Positions 1-9,618 are shown, numbered from the stretch's first letter. The stretch: 64,000 nt of DNA from Bacillota bacterium (GCA_023399355.1 JAEWQC010000276.1:1-64000); one strand, 5' to 3'. Notes: generated by a model not told the origin, from the letters alone. Numbers and translations are program-made.

Positions 1-2053
1 CTCCAAATGCAGCATAGTGCAGCCCTTCCTCTCCTGTATTGCTCATAACATTATCCAAATCGAGGCTAAGGCTTTTATCGAAATAGGCTGAAGCTTCATC
101 CATTAAACCAAGTTTCGAAGCAAATAATGCATGGCTGCCAAAACTCAATGTCGAATCATGTAATGTAAGCGGTTCGTAAAAATCCCATGCAGCCCGCTTT
201 TCTTCCTTTGTAAATTTTTCCGGTAATAAAGTCATTAATAACAGGATATCTGCCTGCTTTATCACCATATACCTCTGCAGCCTGTCAAAACTTATTTTAT
301 GGTAGAGTGGAATGGCATCCGTTTTATAATCATGAATATCTATAGGCTCCTGTTTTAAAAAATTATCATCTTCAATATATAATTTTTTTTCAGGATCATA
401 ATTTATTACCGCCTTTTTTATAATTACCTTCCATGTGTCCATCTCCGCTTCATCAAAACAAATCTTTTCCTTCAGTTCCTTCCATTTTGCACGATATTTC
501 TCCTTCATCAATGAAACTGCCTCAATTGCAAGTTTAAAGTTGTTCAAAGCCATCATCGTAGTATATGTATTGTTCTCAGTCACTCCGCCGTATTCATTGG
601 GGCCTTTTACAAAAAGCATATTGTATCTGTCCTGATCCTTATAATAAGTAAATCTGCTTTTCCAGTAACGTGCCGTTTTTATATAAATCTCAGATCCGTA
701 ATCTCTGATAAAACTTTCATCTCCGCTGACTTTATAATATTGGTCAATGGCATATGCTACATCTGCTGTAATATGAATCTCACAACACCCGGTATCCCAC
801 GTTTCACATTGTTCTTTCCCGTCAATGGTACACATCCAGGCATATCTGGCTCCTTCGACACTCATTGCCCCGGCGTTGAATTCCGCACCGGATAGTGTAT
901 TGTATCTATACATTAGCAGATTTTTAGCTGCATTGGGATTTGTATATGCGAAAAACGGAAGCATAAAGATCTCCGTATCCCAAAAATAACAGCCTTTGTA
1001 GCGTCCATGGAAGATCGACCTGGCGCCTATGCTGACATAGGGGTCATTTTCTGCGTTACCCTGTATCAACTGAAATATGTTATATCTAATATATAATTGT
1101 GACCTATCATCTCCTTCGACAATCACATCGGATATGTCCCATTTCTTTGACCATATATCTTTGTTAAGTGCATACTGCATATCGAATCCTGATTTTTGCA
1201 TTTCAGTTGCATAAGATAATACAACCTCTTCTGCTGGATCTCCGTTAAAATCCCTGGATGTGTAAACTGTAACTATTTTATCTGCAACATATTCTTTCCC
1301 GATCTCTGCATAGAAGCTGATTTTTTTGCTGATAAATCTGTCGTGTGCTATTGTTTCAGTCTCTGAAACCGGTCCATTTCTCACGCCATTACTGCATTCA
1401 TACAAGTCAAGAGAAAAAGTCTCATAGATATTGATACCCGTAACACTTGTGGCAGTGTTTATATAATATATCCCTCCATCCGTCATGCACTTTTCAACTT
1501 CATGCAGGAAGTCAACCGGATTGATATCTTTTTTGAGCTGTACATCACTGATCGGATTGTTTGTAATTCCGCCGTCGATTCCTGTTTCAAACAGGATGTC
1601 ACCGGAATAATTCAACGGAGTGATTTTGTACCTGATTGCCGCAGTATGAACATTTGCCATGCTTAAAAACCTGGTTGTCTCAATCTTGGTTTCAAGTCCG
1701 TTCAAGTCCGACCAGATCAAGCTCCTGGTCAGCGTACCGTCCTTAAGATTCAAAACCCTCTTGAAATCTTTAAATGTACCATTTCCGGGTACAAGACCGG
1801 TTCCTTTTGCTTCAAAGCGCGTATACAGGTAGTTGGGGGTATTTACCATGTCAGTAATACCAGGTTTTAAATAATCGAATACACCGGCAATATAAGTACA
1901 CAGTTCATACTTTTCCCTGCCGGATTCTTCTTCGCTGAATCCCCTGATCCCCATATATCCGTTGCCTAGTGAGAAAATGCTTTCATAATATGGTCCGCTG
2001 TCCATATTATCCATATCCTGCGAGATCAACCAATGCTCACCCATATTACTCAT
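1..2053 (-). CDS. Glycoside hydrolase family 65 disaccharide phosphorylase (3' end off the window)
   Basis: GH65 enzymes split an alpha-linked glucose disaccharide (maltose, trehalose, kojibiose or nigerose) with phosphate, releasing beta-glucose 1-phosphate in the cytoplasm. The substrate cannot be read from this sequence. About 684 residues are present of the 750-790 usual for the family. NGYMGIRG near residue 31, FWDTE near 356 and GPNEY near 483 (its Glu is the expected general acid) are hallmarks. There is no signal peptide. The ATG is chosen because AGAGGAG lies 7 nt upstream. It is the last visible gene of the import cassette, directly after the solute-binding protein, so it probably acts on the imported sugar. 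The C-terminal beta-sandwich lies beyond base 1. Confidence 0.88.
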   Translation of the reverse strand, partial: MSNMGEHWLISQDMDNMDSGPYYESIFSLGNGYMGIRGFSEEESGREKYELCTYIAGVFDYLKPGITDMVNTPNYLYTRFEAKGTGLVPGNGTFKDFKRVLNLKDGTLTRSLIWSDLNGLETKIETTRFLSMANVHTAAIRYKITPLNYSGDILFETGIDGGITNNPISDVQLKKDINPVDFLHEVEKCMTDGGIYYINTATSVTGINIYETFSLDLYECSNGVRNGPVSETETIAHDRFISKKISFYAEIGKEYVADKIVTVYTSRDFNGDPAEEVVLSYATEMQKSGFDMQYALNKDIWSKKWDISDVIVEGDDRSQLYIRYNIFQLIQGNAENDPYVSIGARSIFHGRYKGCYFWDTEIFMLPFFAYTNPNAAKNLLMYRYNTLSGAEFNAGAMSVEGARYAWMCTIDGKEQCETWDTGCCEIHITADVAYAIDQYYKVSGDESFIRDYGSEIYIKTARYWKSRFTYYKDQDRYNMLFVKGPNEYGGVTENNTYTTMMALNNFKLAIEAVSLMKEKYRAKWKELKEKICFDEAEMDTWKVIIKKAVINYDPEKKLYIEDDNFLKQEPIDIHDYKTDAIPLYHKISFDRLQRYMVIKQADILLLMTLLPEKFTKEEKRAAWDFYEPLTLHDSTLSFGSHALFASKLGLMDEASAYFDKSLSLDLDNVMSNTGEEGLHYAAFG

Positions 2054-2070
2054 ATAAGTCTCCTCTGAGC

Positions 2071-2105
2071 GGGGTAACCGGCAATATATTCCCGCCGGTC
2101 ACCCC
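2071..2105 (-). promoter_or_regulatory. Intercistronic stem-loop between binding-protein and GH65 genes
   Basis: A 12-base arm (GGGGTAACCGGC) pairs with GCCGGTCACCCC apart from one mismatch, with an 11 nt loop. No U-run follows, so it is unlikely to be a strong terminator. Such hairpins after binding-protein genes often protect the upstream message and lower expression of the next gene (inference). Confidence 0.5.
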
Positions 2106-2122
2106 ATTCATTTTAGCCCCGT

Positions 2123-3772
2123 TTATTTGCCGACGAATCGGTTATAGGCATCTGTATATACTTCTACCAACCGTTTAACATTCATACTATCCAGTTGCTT
2201 GACATAACTGTCCCACTCTTCATCTATACCACCTTGTGTAATCCATTTGGCAGTCGTAGTCTGCACATATTTCTCAATATCGACTCTGAAGGTTGCAGTT
2301 TCCTGAGCTTCGTCCAATGTAAACAGAGTGGCCGGATAAGGATCTACTATGTAATCTTTTCCCATGCTATCCAGTTCCAGTTTCAGACCATCTCCACTAT
2401 CTTTTGAAAGCTTGATATTCTTTTCAAACTCAGGGCTGGCATATTTGGGTCCGAAATCACGAAGGCTTGAATCCCAGTACCATTTATCAGCGCCTGTCCC
2501 TTCCGGCGGATTGTTCAGTTCATATGTACCGTCGCTATTCTTCGTAATGACAGTCCCAATGCCGCCCCAGAAGTTCTGGATGCTTGCTTCACCGGTATAG
2601 AATTCATCCGCCCAGCGTGCTGCAACTTCCGGATATTTACAGAACTTGGTGATTTCCAATCCCAGTCGTCTGTAGCCCAATCCATTTGGATCACCTCCGG
2701 CATGTTTTTTGCCATCAGGACCGGTAAGCGGCGGAATAGCAATATATTCGGACTTTGTAGTCGTGAATTGCGCATCAGGTACCCAGGAATAAAGGAAGCC
2801 TATCCGGGAAGGATCACTCTGGTACTTGGAGACCAGCATTGTATAATCCTGAGTGAAATATTCCTTATCCATGATCCCTTCCTGATACCATTTATGCAGC
2901 ATTTCTACACATTGTTTGAATCCATCCATTGTCGGGAAAAATGCAGGTTTTCCATCTGCCATACTCATGTACTTGCCGTTTAGTTCATTTATGCCGAAAT
3001 TAATTAGTATGGTCGGATCAAACAGTGCATCCTTAGCGCTTCCGCTGTATGGAATCTCATCATTCGGATCTCCATTCCCGTTAGCGTCCTTGTCTTTAAA
3101 TGCCTTTAAAACATTATACAATTCATCCATGTTTGTCGGCACCTGCAAACCAAGTCGGTCAAGCCAAGCTTTATTGATAGTAGGCAGAAAAGTGACATAA
3201 GGTCTTGAGGGCATTCTTGATCCCATGGAATACATATTCCCATCAGGATATGTTACATATCCTTTCAAATACGAGTCTTCGTTCAATGCTTTTGTATAAT
3301 TGGGCATATACTCTTTGACTAGATTCTGAAGCGGAAGGAAATACTCTACATTATTCATAATATCCGTTTCAGATAAGGTTAAATCACCCAAAATGAGGCT
3401 CGGAAGAGTACCGCTTGCCAACATAATATTTTTCTGTGTATCCCAGTCGGATTGAGCCTTCCACTGCCAATCAATTTTTACATTGGATGTTTTCTCCAGG
3501 TTCGTCAGGAATGGATTCTTTTTAAAGCTATCATCCATGTTGTTCCAACGAACCGTCAAAACGTCGAGTGTAACCGGTTCTTTGACAATGGGCATCCCTG
3601 TTTTCTGGAAATTTCCGCCTGACTCCGCTGTAGTAGCTGCTGCTGTTGCAGCGGTGGATGCAGTTGTACTGGTTTTAGTTTCCCGAGAACTGCTTCCACA
3701 GCCGGCCAGACTCAAGATAAATATCATTGCAGCCAGCATTATACTTAGTACATTTTTTGAAATACTCCTCAT
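2123..3772 (-). CDS. Extracellular solute-binding lipoprotein of a carbohydrate ABC importer
   Basis: This 549 aa protein captures an oligosaccharide outside the membrane and delivers it to the two permeases encoded just upstream. The N-terminus has a hydrophobic signal and a lipobox (LAGC, Cys25), followed by a Ser/Thr/Ala-rich linker to about residue 50, then a type-1 binding-protein fold. Its size and pairing with LplB/LplC-type permeases match the LplA-like group. The start ATG has AAAGGAGAG 7 nt upstream. No ATP-binding subunit is encoded in the cassette, as is common for this group, which shares an MsmK-type ATPase made elsewhere (known of the family). The ligand is unknown; a GH65 substrate disaccharide or its precursor is the likeliest guess. 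Confidence 0.85.
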   Translation of the reverse strand: MRSISKNVLSIMLAAMIFILSLAGCGSSSRETKTSTTASTAATAAATTAESGGNFQKTGMPIVKEPVTLDVLTVRWNNMDDSFKKNPFLTNLEKTSNVKIDWQWKAQSDWDTQKNIMLASGTLPSLILGDLTLSETDIMNNVEYFLPLQNLVKEYMPNYTKALNEDSYLKGYVTYPDGNMYSMGSRMPSRPYVTFLPTINKAWLDRLGLQVPTNMDELYNVLKAFKDKDANGNGDPNDEIPYSGSAKDALFDPTILINFGINELNGKYMSMADGKPAFFPTMDGFKQCVEMLHKWYQEGIMDKEYFTQDYTMLVSKYQSDPSRIGFLYSWVPDAQFTTTKSEYIAIPPLTGPDGKKHAGGDPNGLGYRRLGLEITKFCKYPEVAARWADEFYTGEASIQNFWGGIGTVITKNSDGTYELNNPPEGTGADKWYWDSSLRDFGPKYASPEFEKNIKLSKDSGDGLKLELDSMGKDYIVDPYPATLFTLDEAQETATFRVDIEKYVQTTTAKWITQGGIDEEWDSYVKQLDSMNVKRLVEVYTDAYNRFVGK

Positions 3773-3798
3773 AACTTCTCTCCTTTTTTATATTTAGT

Positions 3799-3819
3799 CG
3801 TTTACGCAGCGCATAAACG
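3799..3819. promoter_or_regulatory. Candidate operator: CGTTTA-N9-TAAACG inverted repeat
   Basis: The gap upstream of the binding-protein gene holds CGTTTA, nine bases and TAAACG. The half sites resemble the AAACG core of the palindromes near the lacI-type gene. A second inverted repeat, TTCTATT-TT-AATAGAA, lies at 3825-3840. Both may mark an internal promoter or control point; this is inferred from sequence only. Confidence 0.35.
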
Positions 3820-3914
3820 TACTATTCTATTTTAATAGAACTGCCTTCAGGGTTTTTATCGCATGAGAATTGGAGACTGAATTTTCACACCTTCATCTAG
3901 ATCTTGCGTAACGT

Positions 3915-4805
3915 TTAGCCTTTCACTGCACCAATCATTACACCCTGGTCAAAATGCTTCTGAACAAATGGGTAAACACATATAATAGGCACTGTTGCTA
4001 CGATAATAACTGAATAACGTAACAGACTTGCAAGACGCAGCGCAATATTGGCTGCTTCATCAGACCCTAAGTGTCCCTGCATCTGGTTTACAATTAAAAT
4101 ATTGCGCAAAACCAATTGCAGTGGGTACAACTGATGATTATTGATATATAATAATGCATTAAAATAGCAATTCCATTGTCCTACGGCAATCCATAACCCC
4201 AAAACGGAGATAATGGCTTTTGATAACGGCAGCACCATTTTGAAAAAATACTGAAGGTTTCCGCAGCCGTCGATTCGTGCTGCCTCATACAGATCGGGCG
4301 GTATGCTGTTCTGGAAAAAAGTTCTGGCTACTATGACATTATAGGCAACCACTGAAAACGGCAGCACCATAACTGTGAAAGTATCATACAAGTGAAAATC
4401 CTTAATGGTTAAGTATGTAGGAATTACACCCCCGTTAAAAAACATTGTAAATATAAAGAATAATGAAAATAATCTATTCCCTACCATATCTCTTCTGGAA
4501 AGTGCATAAGCGGCCGGAATGTTTACAGCCAATCCGATAAAAGTACCGACAACCGTATATAAGATAGTGTTTCTGTATCCTTTCCATATATCGGGGTGCC
4601 TGAACAGTTCTGCATATCCATCCAGCGTGAACCTGTATGGGAACAGCCACATCTTGCCGCCGGCAACCGCACTCGGCTCGCTAAATGATGCACAGATTAT
4701 AAAATACAGAGGATAGACAACAACAATCAAACCAATTGCTGCAAAAACATATACTATAGCATTAAAAAGCATGTCACTTTTTTGATCTCTTATTGTTTTC
4801 TTCAC
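3915..4805 (-). CDS. Carbohydrate ABC transporter permease, LplC/YtcP type
   Basis: Inner-membrane permease half, 296 aa, with about six hydrophobic segments, the first at residues 15-37. Near residue 180 it carries the EAARIDGCG loop typical of MalG-type permeases, which docks the ATPase. It forms a heterodimer with the protein encoded just upstream (24 nt gap after a 4830 stop). The GTG start is supported by AGGGGA upstream. The C-terminus ends in GVMIGAVKG, the usual end of LplC/YtcP proteins. It moves the sugar captured by the neighbouring lipoprotein into the cytoplasm. Confidence 0.9.
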   Translation of the reverse strand: MKKTIRDQKSDMLFNAIVYVFAAIGLIVVVYPLYFIICASFSEPSAVAGGKMWLFPYRFTLDGYAELFRHPDIWKGYRNTILYTVVGTFIGLAVNIPAAYALSRRDMVGNRLFSLFFIFTMFFNGGVIPTYLTIKDFHLYDTFTVMVLPFSVVAYNVIVARTFFQNSIPPDLYEAARIDGCGNLQYFFKMVLPLSKAIISVLGLWIAVGQWNCYFNALLYINNHQLYPLQLVLRNILIVNQMQGHLGSDEAANIALRLASLLRYSVIIVATVPIICVYPFVQKHFDQGVMIGAVKG

Positions 4806-4829
4806 ATCGAATTCCCCTTTTCATCTACT

Positions 4830-5747
4830 TTACAACAGGCTGTTTTTACTTAATGATTTTGATATCTGATTTACTATTAAAAGGAAAATCAAGTTGATTA
4901 CATTATTGAATAAATTAACTGCTGCTGATAAACTGTAACTGCTCTGTATAATGCCCGCCTTATATACATATGTCGCTAAGATTTCACTGGTTGGGAGGTT
5001 CATGCTGTTTTGCAAAAGGTATACTTTTTCAAATCCGACATTCATAATGTTTCCGGCTCTTAAGATCAATAATATGCACGCTGTTGGTAAAATCATCGGA
5101 ATATCAATATAGATAAGCTTCTGCCATCTGGTCGCCCCATCAACAGTAGCAGCCTCATACAGTGTTATATCAACCATGGAGAGCGCCGCTACATATATAA
5201 TGCTATCCCATCCCGTATGCTGCCACGCTTCTGTCCATACGTATATACTGCTGAATGCATTTGCATCTCCCATTAAATTGGGTGCTGCCGCTCCAAATAG
5301 CTTGTAGATGTTGCCAATCAACCCACTGCCCGGAGAAAGCAGTATCAATATTAACCCTGCCAAAACGACCGTTGAAATAAAATGGGGCATGTAAGTGATT
5401 GTTTGAAAAGCTCTGCGAAACCTGTTTACTCTCATTTGGTTTATAAACAAAGCAAACAGGATAGGAAGCGGAAAGGTTACCGCAATGCTGTAAATGCTTA
5501 TAATCACCGTATTCATAATTGTTCTTGTAAACTGATACGAATTAAAAAATTGATTGAAGAATTTAAATCCAACCCATGGGCTGCCCATAATACCCAAACT
5601 GTTGCGATAATTTTTAAAAGCGATAATAACACCATACATTGGCCTGTATGTAAAACAGATTAGCAGAATAACTGCGGGGAGTAATAATAAGTAGAGTCCG
5701 GCATTCTTTTTTATCCTATACCAGGTTGAATTTCTTTTGATAACCAT
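4830..5747 (-). CDS. Carbohydrate ABC transporter permease, LplB type
   Basis: Membrane permease half of about 305 aa with six predicted helices and an EAATVDGATRWQK docking loop near residue 200. The N-terminal segment (LLLLPAVILLICFTYRPMYG) is characteristic of LplB proteins. ATG at 5747 is preferred because AAGGTGA precedes it by 5 nt; a GTG nine bases upstream is the alternative. It lies 35 nt after the hydrolase gene and 24 nt before its partner permease, so the genes are surely cotranscribed. Confidence 0.9.
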   Translation of the reverse strand: MVIKRNSTWYRIKKNAGLYLLLLPAVILLICFTYRPMYGVIIAFKNYRNSLGIMGSPWVGFKFFNQFFNSYQFTRTIMNTVIISIYSIAVTFPLPILFALFINQMRVNRFRRAFQTITYMPHFISTVVLAGLILILLSPGSGLIGNIYKLFGAAAPNLMGDANAFSSIYVWTEAWQHTGWDSIIYVAALSMVDITLYEAATVDGATRWQKLIYIDIPMILPTACILLILRAGNIMNVGFEKVYLLQNSMNLPTSEILATYVYKAGIIQSSYSLSAAVNLFNNVINLIFLLIVNQISKSLSKNSLL

Positions 5748-5782
5748 TTGAATCACCTTTTATCTTTCAACTTGTTTGATAA

Positions 5783-7606
5783 TCACTCAAAGCCTCTGTC
5801 TCCAAATGCATTATCCACCGCATAAGCTAAAAATCCCGCACAAGTGGCAAACGCAGCACCGGTTACACATTCTCCCGTGTTCTCATCAATGCTTTCACAA
5901 GCAACCCCGTTGTCCATAGCGGATTTTAGCAGGATATTCCTGGAATGCTCCTTCCTGCCGCACAACAAGCTGTTGGCAACGCTCAGTATCCAAGGGTGCG
6001 GAGCATGTTCACAACCGATCTCCGCGATATTGCAGCCATTGAAGGAATAAGGGTATTCCGGTTTTCTGATTTCTGCGACGGTATTTTGATATACAACATC
6101 CTCCATATTGCAGAACCCGTAATACGGCAAAAGCTGCAAACTTCCCGGAGGCTCATCATAGATATTCCAGGCGCCCTTCAGATCCAGGGACCATGCGAAT
6201 ATTTTCCTGTTGTCATATTCAAAAACACAGTTCTCCCATATTGCTTTTCGTACCTTTTCAGACTTCAACTGCAGTTCACTGCTTAATTCATTTTCTCCGA
6301 TTTCTCCGTACATTTCCGAAAGATTCCTAAATACCTTCCACACCAGGACATTGTCATAGGTCAGATAGGGATGCACAACAGGATCATCCGTAGGTTGGAG
6401 AAATGTTTCATAAAGGTCTGCTTCAATATGTTTCCTGGACTCCAGTATCCTCACAATCCTTTTAATGCCGCTCTTAAATAAATCCTCCGACAGAATTCCG
6501 TAATCGCCGGTTTTCCTTATATAGCCATCCAAAGCCAGTATGGGGGCGCAAAGTTCGTCAAGCTCAAACCCCGGTTCCAGAACCGTTCCATCTATATATC
6601 TGCTATGAACGCCGATATTTTTTATCTGTCTGCGAAAAACATATTCGAGCATTTCTTTTGCATAATCGCTGTCAACTAGCAATATCGAAGGGAAACTCCA
6701 TAAAAGGCTGTCCCGGTCCCAATAAGCTGCGCTTACATAGTACCTTGGGCTTCTGGACGTTACCAGCACAAATTCTTCCGTATCCATTGTAATACCTGAT
6801 GCAAAAAAGAAATTGAAAAACATATTTGTATTCAATACGCGATCCATTTCACTGTCAGTTGTCTTCCTGCTGCGTTTCGAAAGCCAATTCTTCGTAATGT
6901 TCAATTCATACTCATAGCCTTTGCGGAGCATTTCCTTTGCCGAAGTGGCAGCACCTACCTCCTCAAAGCCGAAACCCCAGAAAAAGTTGACGGATTGTTC
7001 TTCACCAGGATTCAGCGTAATGTGCCTGCCGAGATTAAAGCATATTTCACTGTTCTTTTCATCGGTATTATAGGAAACATCCATTTTATCGTTGGTGATC
7101 GGGGCAAATGAAAAAATGCTGACAGCATTCCTGAGATCAAAGACGATACTGTTGTTCCAGCCACTGTCATAAACATATTTCACTGCATTTATCGGTTTGC
7201 TCTCATTGATTTCATGGATTGACTGATTCCAGCAGCCCTCTATTCCAACCACCAATTCTTTTTTATCCATACTGCCGTTTACAACTTTTAAATTGTAGAT
7301 GAAGCCTCTTTCACCAATTGGTGCCAGGATGGTTCCATCAATGGCAATATTGCCACATGTACCTTTGAAGTACGGAATCCAGTAGTCATGCTTACCCCAG
7401 CATGTGACTTCAATAGGTATGTCAACCTCATTCACAGACAGGATTGGCTTCAATAACGGCTTCGAATCATCCGCACCTTTTATTGCGATTAATCCCTTAT
7501 ACCCCATATGAAGAAAAGTTACGCTCATAATAGCAGCATCCTCTTCCCTGATATCAGGTATGGAGATCATCTCATTCCCGGCAGGTATGAATTTGCCCTT
7601 GGACAA
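5783..7606 (-). CDS. Cytoplasmic glycoside hydrolase-like protein with alpha/alpha-barrel catalytic domain
   Basis: This protein of about 607 aa has no signal peptide. A beta-rich N-terminal half (to about residue 230) is followed by a helical barrel containing AAYWDRDSLLWSFP, ELDELCAPILAL, LQPTDDPVVHPYLTYDNVLVWK and NIAEIGCEHAPHPW. This pattern recalls clan GH-L/GH-G enzymes (GH15, GH63, GH125 and amylo-1,6-glucosidases), but I cannot assign the family. WDRD and the Glu/Asp-rich loops are likely active-site elements (inference). The start is uncertain: TTG at 7606 has GGGGGTG 6 nt upstream, while GTG at 7621 or 7615 would lengthen it slightly. It is the first structural gene after the regulator and probably trims the imported sugar before or beside the GH65 enzyme. 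Confidence 0.7.
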   Translation of the reverse strand: MSKGKFIPAGNEMISIPDIREEDAAIMSVTFLHMGYKGLIAIKGADDSKPLLKPILSVNEVDIPIEVTCWGKHDYWIPYFKGTCGNIAIDGTILAPIGERGFIYNLKVVNGSMDKKELVVGIEGCWNQSIHEINESKPINAVKYVYDSGWNNSIVFDLRNAVSIFSFAPITNDKMDVSYNTDEKNSEICFNLGRHITLNPGEEQSVNFFWGFGFEEVGAATSAKEMLRKGYEYELNITKNWLSKRSRKTTDSEMDRVLNTNMFFNFFFASGITMDTEEFVLVTSRSPRYYVSAAYWDRDSLLWSFPSILLVDSDYAKEMLEYVFRRQIKNIGVHSRYIDGTVLEPGFELDELCAPILALDGYIRKTGDYGILSEDLFKSGIKRIVRILESRKHIEADLYETFLQPTDDPVVHPYLTYDNVLVWKVFRNLSEMYGEIGENELSSELQLKSEKVRKAIWENCVFEYDNRKIFAWSLDLKGAWNIYDEPPGSLQLLPYYGFCNMEDVVYQNTVAEIRKPEYPYSFNGCNIAEIGCEHAPHPWILSVANSLLCGRKEHSRNILLKSAMDNGVACESIDENTGECVTGAAFATCAGFLAYAVDNAFGDRGFE

Positions 7607-7649
7607 AGTTAGCACCCCCACTTTCTAGAATTATGCAATCTTTACAAAT

Positions 7650-7661
7650 TTAAACGTTTAA
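7650..7661. promoter_or_regulatory. LacI-type operator TTAAACGTTTAA
   Basis: A perfect 12 bp palindrome with the central CG typical of LacI/GalR operators lies about 45 bp before the hydrolase gene and just after the lacI-type gene. A near copy (TTAATCGTTTAA) lies before the regulator at 8918. Position and form suggest it is the binding site of the neighbouring regulator. Confidence 0.6.
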
Positions 7662-7698
7662 CCTGAGGCTTATAATAAATCTTTCAGTTTATGATTTA

Positions 7699-8736
7699 TT
7701 ATATAGAGTTCAGTCTCTTTACTGATTTTCTTTCGATGATATTAAGCGGAAGTACTTTTTCCATCGGTTCATATTTGCCTTTTCCCTCGATCATATTGAC
7801 AAGCGCCTCGGCAGCAGCCACTCCTTTAGCCGTAATATCCTGACCGACTGTTGTCAAAGGCAGCAAAGAATACTTCAGGATGGAGATATTGTCAAAGCCT
7901 ATTACCGATATATCGTCGGGCACCTCTATGTTATTATCCCTCAGACTGTTGACCAGGCCCAGGGCGATCATATCGGCGCTTGCAAACACAGCTGTTATTT
8001 TTCCATGCCTGTGTGCAGCAATGGTCCTGCCTGCTGCACAGCCTTGCTCATAGCTTACTGATCCGTCGAACACATAATCCGGATTGTAAAAGATACTTGC
8101 TTCATTCAGTGCTCTTTTATATCCTAAAAACCTTTTCTCATTGACACCGTCATGTTTTATGCTTCCGGTAACAAGGGCAATCTCCCTGTGTCCTTGATCA
8201 ATAAGGTATTTTGTGGCTATATAACCTCCATATTCATCATCAATGCCGACCTTGAAGAAATAGTTATCGCTGATATAACTGTCAATCAGTACAATTGGAA
8301 TGCTTGCCTGCTTGAGTTCCTCGTAAAACTGTTCCTGGTATATTCCCATGATGATGGCACCATCCAGATTCCTTTGTACGGACGTATCAAGATAACTATT
8401 CCCCTTTTCCACCCCCGACAGAAGCAAATGGTAACCGCATTCCCTGAGTTTCGATTCGACTCCGCTTACTATCTCGCTGTAGAAAGGGTTTGTCAGCAAC
8501 ATTTGCGACGAGTCCTCCGTCTGAGGAATAATGACGCCTATCAGGTGTGAGTTGTTTTTAACCAGACTTCTGGCCGTAAGGTTCGGTATATAGTTCAATT
8601 CCCTGATGGCATTTTTAACCTTTGATACCGTCGCATCGGATAGCTTGTACTCCTTACCGTTCAGCACATATGATACGACTGCAGGGGTTACTCCGACAGC
8701 TTTTGCTATATCTTTGATTGTTGTTCTTTTAATCAT
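7699..8736 (-). CDS. LacI/GalR-family transcriptional regulator
   Basis: A sugar-responsive repressor of 345 aa. Residues 1-55 form the LacI helix-turn-helix (TTIKDIAKAVGVTPAVVSYVLNG) and hinge; residues 60-340 form a periplasmic-binding-protein-like sensor with the usual VIGFDNI segment near residue 280. ATG has GGATG upstream. It is followed by the hydrolase and transport genes and presumably represses them until the sugar is present. Palindromes before its own gene suggest autoregulation. The inducer is unknown. Confidence 0.93.
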   Translation of the reverse strand: MIKRTTIKDIAKAVGVTPAVVSYVLNGKEYKLSDATVSKVKNAIRELNYIPNLTARSLVKNNSHLIGVIIPQTEDSSQMLLTNPFYSEIVSGVESKLRECGYHLLLSGVEKGNSYLDTSVQRNLDGAIIMGIYQEQFYEELKQASIPIVLIDSYISDNYFFKVGIDDEYGGYIATKYLIDQGHREIALVTGSIKHDGVNEKRFLGYKRALNEASIFYNPDYVFDGSVSYEQGCAAGRTIAAHRHGKITAVFASADMIALGLVNSLRDNNIEVPDDISVIGFDNISILKYSLLPLTTVGQDITAKGVAAAEALVNMIEGKGKYEPMEKVLPLNIIERKSVKRLNSI

Positions 8737-8783
8737 GTCGCATCCTTTTGATTCTGCCGTGTATACCTGTTCATATATCGCAT

Positions 8784-8800
8784 TTAAGTTACACGCTTAA
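8784..8800. promoter_or_regulatory. Candidate operator upstream of the LacI-type gene
   Basis: TTAAG, seven bases and CTTAA form an inverted repeat about 50 bp before the regulator start. It lies downstream of a possible promoter on the minus strand (TTGTAT near 8852, then AT-rich TATATT). This is a plausible autoregulatory site. Confidence 0.35.
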
Positions 8801-8917
8801 CCTTATATTTTTTTATTATTATAATATATTCCTTTTTTTGTAGGATACAAGTACTATAATATACTTATATATCGCTCGGGTAAAGAGCTCATTGTTCTGA
8901 AAAAGAGATAAGTTTAT

Positions 8918-8929
8918 TTAATCGTTTAA
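8918..8929. promoter_or_regulatory. Second LacI-type palindrome TTAATCGTTTAA
   Basis: One base differs from the perfect palindrome at 7650. It lies in the 283 bp gap between the regulator and queT. Two similar sites about 1.26 kb apart on either side of the regulator gene could allow looping (inference). Confidence 0.45.
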
Positions 8930-9019
8930 CTCTACTATAATAATAATACCGAAATGTTAGAAATACAAGTACTTTTTAAAATATTTTCAGAAGAATTTAA
9001 CTGTTTATCTGTTTAACTG

Positions 9020-9517
9020 TTAACTTTTAAAAAGCCTGCTTCGATTCTTCTGTACAAATAGTAGCAGCGGGTATCCCATTACATAGCAGGCTATCAGTTC
9101 TCCAAGCGCCACAAAACCCATCGTAATCAAAACCGGGGCATTGATGGAAAGCTTCAGTATGATTGCCACAGCAACCGCATTAAGGATGACAGGGGGTAAT
9201 GGAGCAAGGTATTTCGAGGGCATTTTCCATGTGAGAACTGCTGCAAGCAGTGTGGCAAAACTCCCAAGGAAGATATCGTACGGTCCCGCCCCGACAAAGA
9301 TGTTCGCTGTCAGGCAGCCGACAAAAAGCCCTGGAATTGCAGCCGGTGTGAAAAATGCGAGTATCGTAAGCACTTCGGAAACTCTCACCTGTATCTGCCC
9401 GGAACCTCCCGGTATTGCAATCGTCAGTACGGCATACAACGCCGCTATTACTGCCGCCTCCACCAGAAATCTTGTTTTAAATCCTGTTTTGGTTCTTGTT
9501 TTATACATGTAGTGCAT
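9020..9517 (-). CDS. queT: QueT family queuosine-precursor (preQ1) transporter
   Basis: A 165 aa membrane protein with about five hydrophobic helices, the predicted S-component of an ECF importer for a queuosine precursor. RVSEVLTILAFFTPAAIPGLFVG and the central GAGPYDIFLGSFATLLAA are typical of the QueT family. ATG at 9517 has GGAGAG just upstream, whereas the open frame extends to 9661 through leader RNA and should not be used. The leader carries a preQ1-I riboswitch and a terminator hairpin, which strongly supports the substrate. The ECF energising subunits are not nearby and must be shared. Confidence 0.9.
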   Translation of the reverse strand: MHYMYKTRTKTGFKTRFLVEAAVIAALYAVLTIAIPGGSGQIQVRVSEVLTILAFFTPAAIPGLFVGCLTANIFVGAGPYDIFLGSFATLLAAVLTWKMPSKYLAPLPPVILNAVAVAIILKLSINAPVLITMGFVALGELIACYVMGYPLLLFVQKNRSRLFKS

Positions 9518-9596
9518 CCTCTCTCCGCCTATCATCCTGTCCTTCGAAAAACCGAAGGAATATCCGTTTGTTCCAGCTTTGCTGGACGCACCGCAA

Positions 9597-9618
9597 CAAA
9601 AAAGAGCGTCTCCGCTCT
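9597..9618 (-). terminator. Leader terminator between preQ1 aptamer and queT
   Basis: On the minus strand AGAGCG-GAGA-CGCTCT is followed directly by seven T. It lies about 50 nt downstream of the preQ1-I aptamer and 80 nt before the queT start, so it is the likely off-switch of the riboswitch. Confidence 0.7.
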
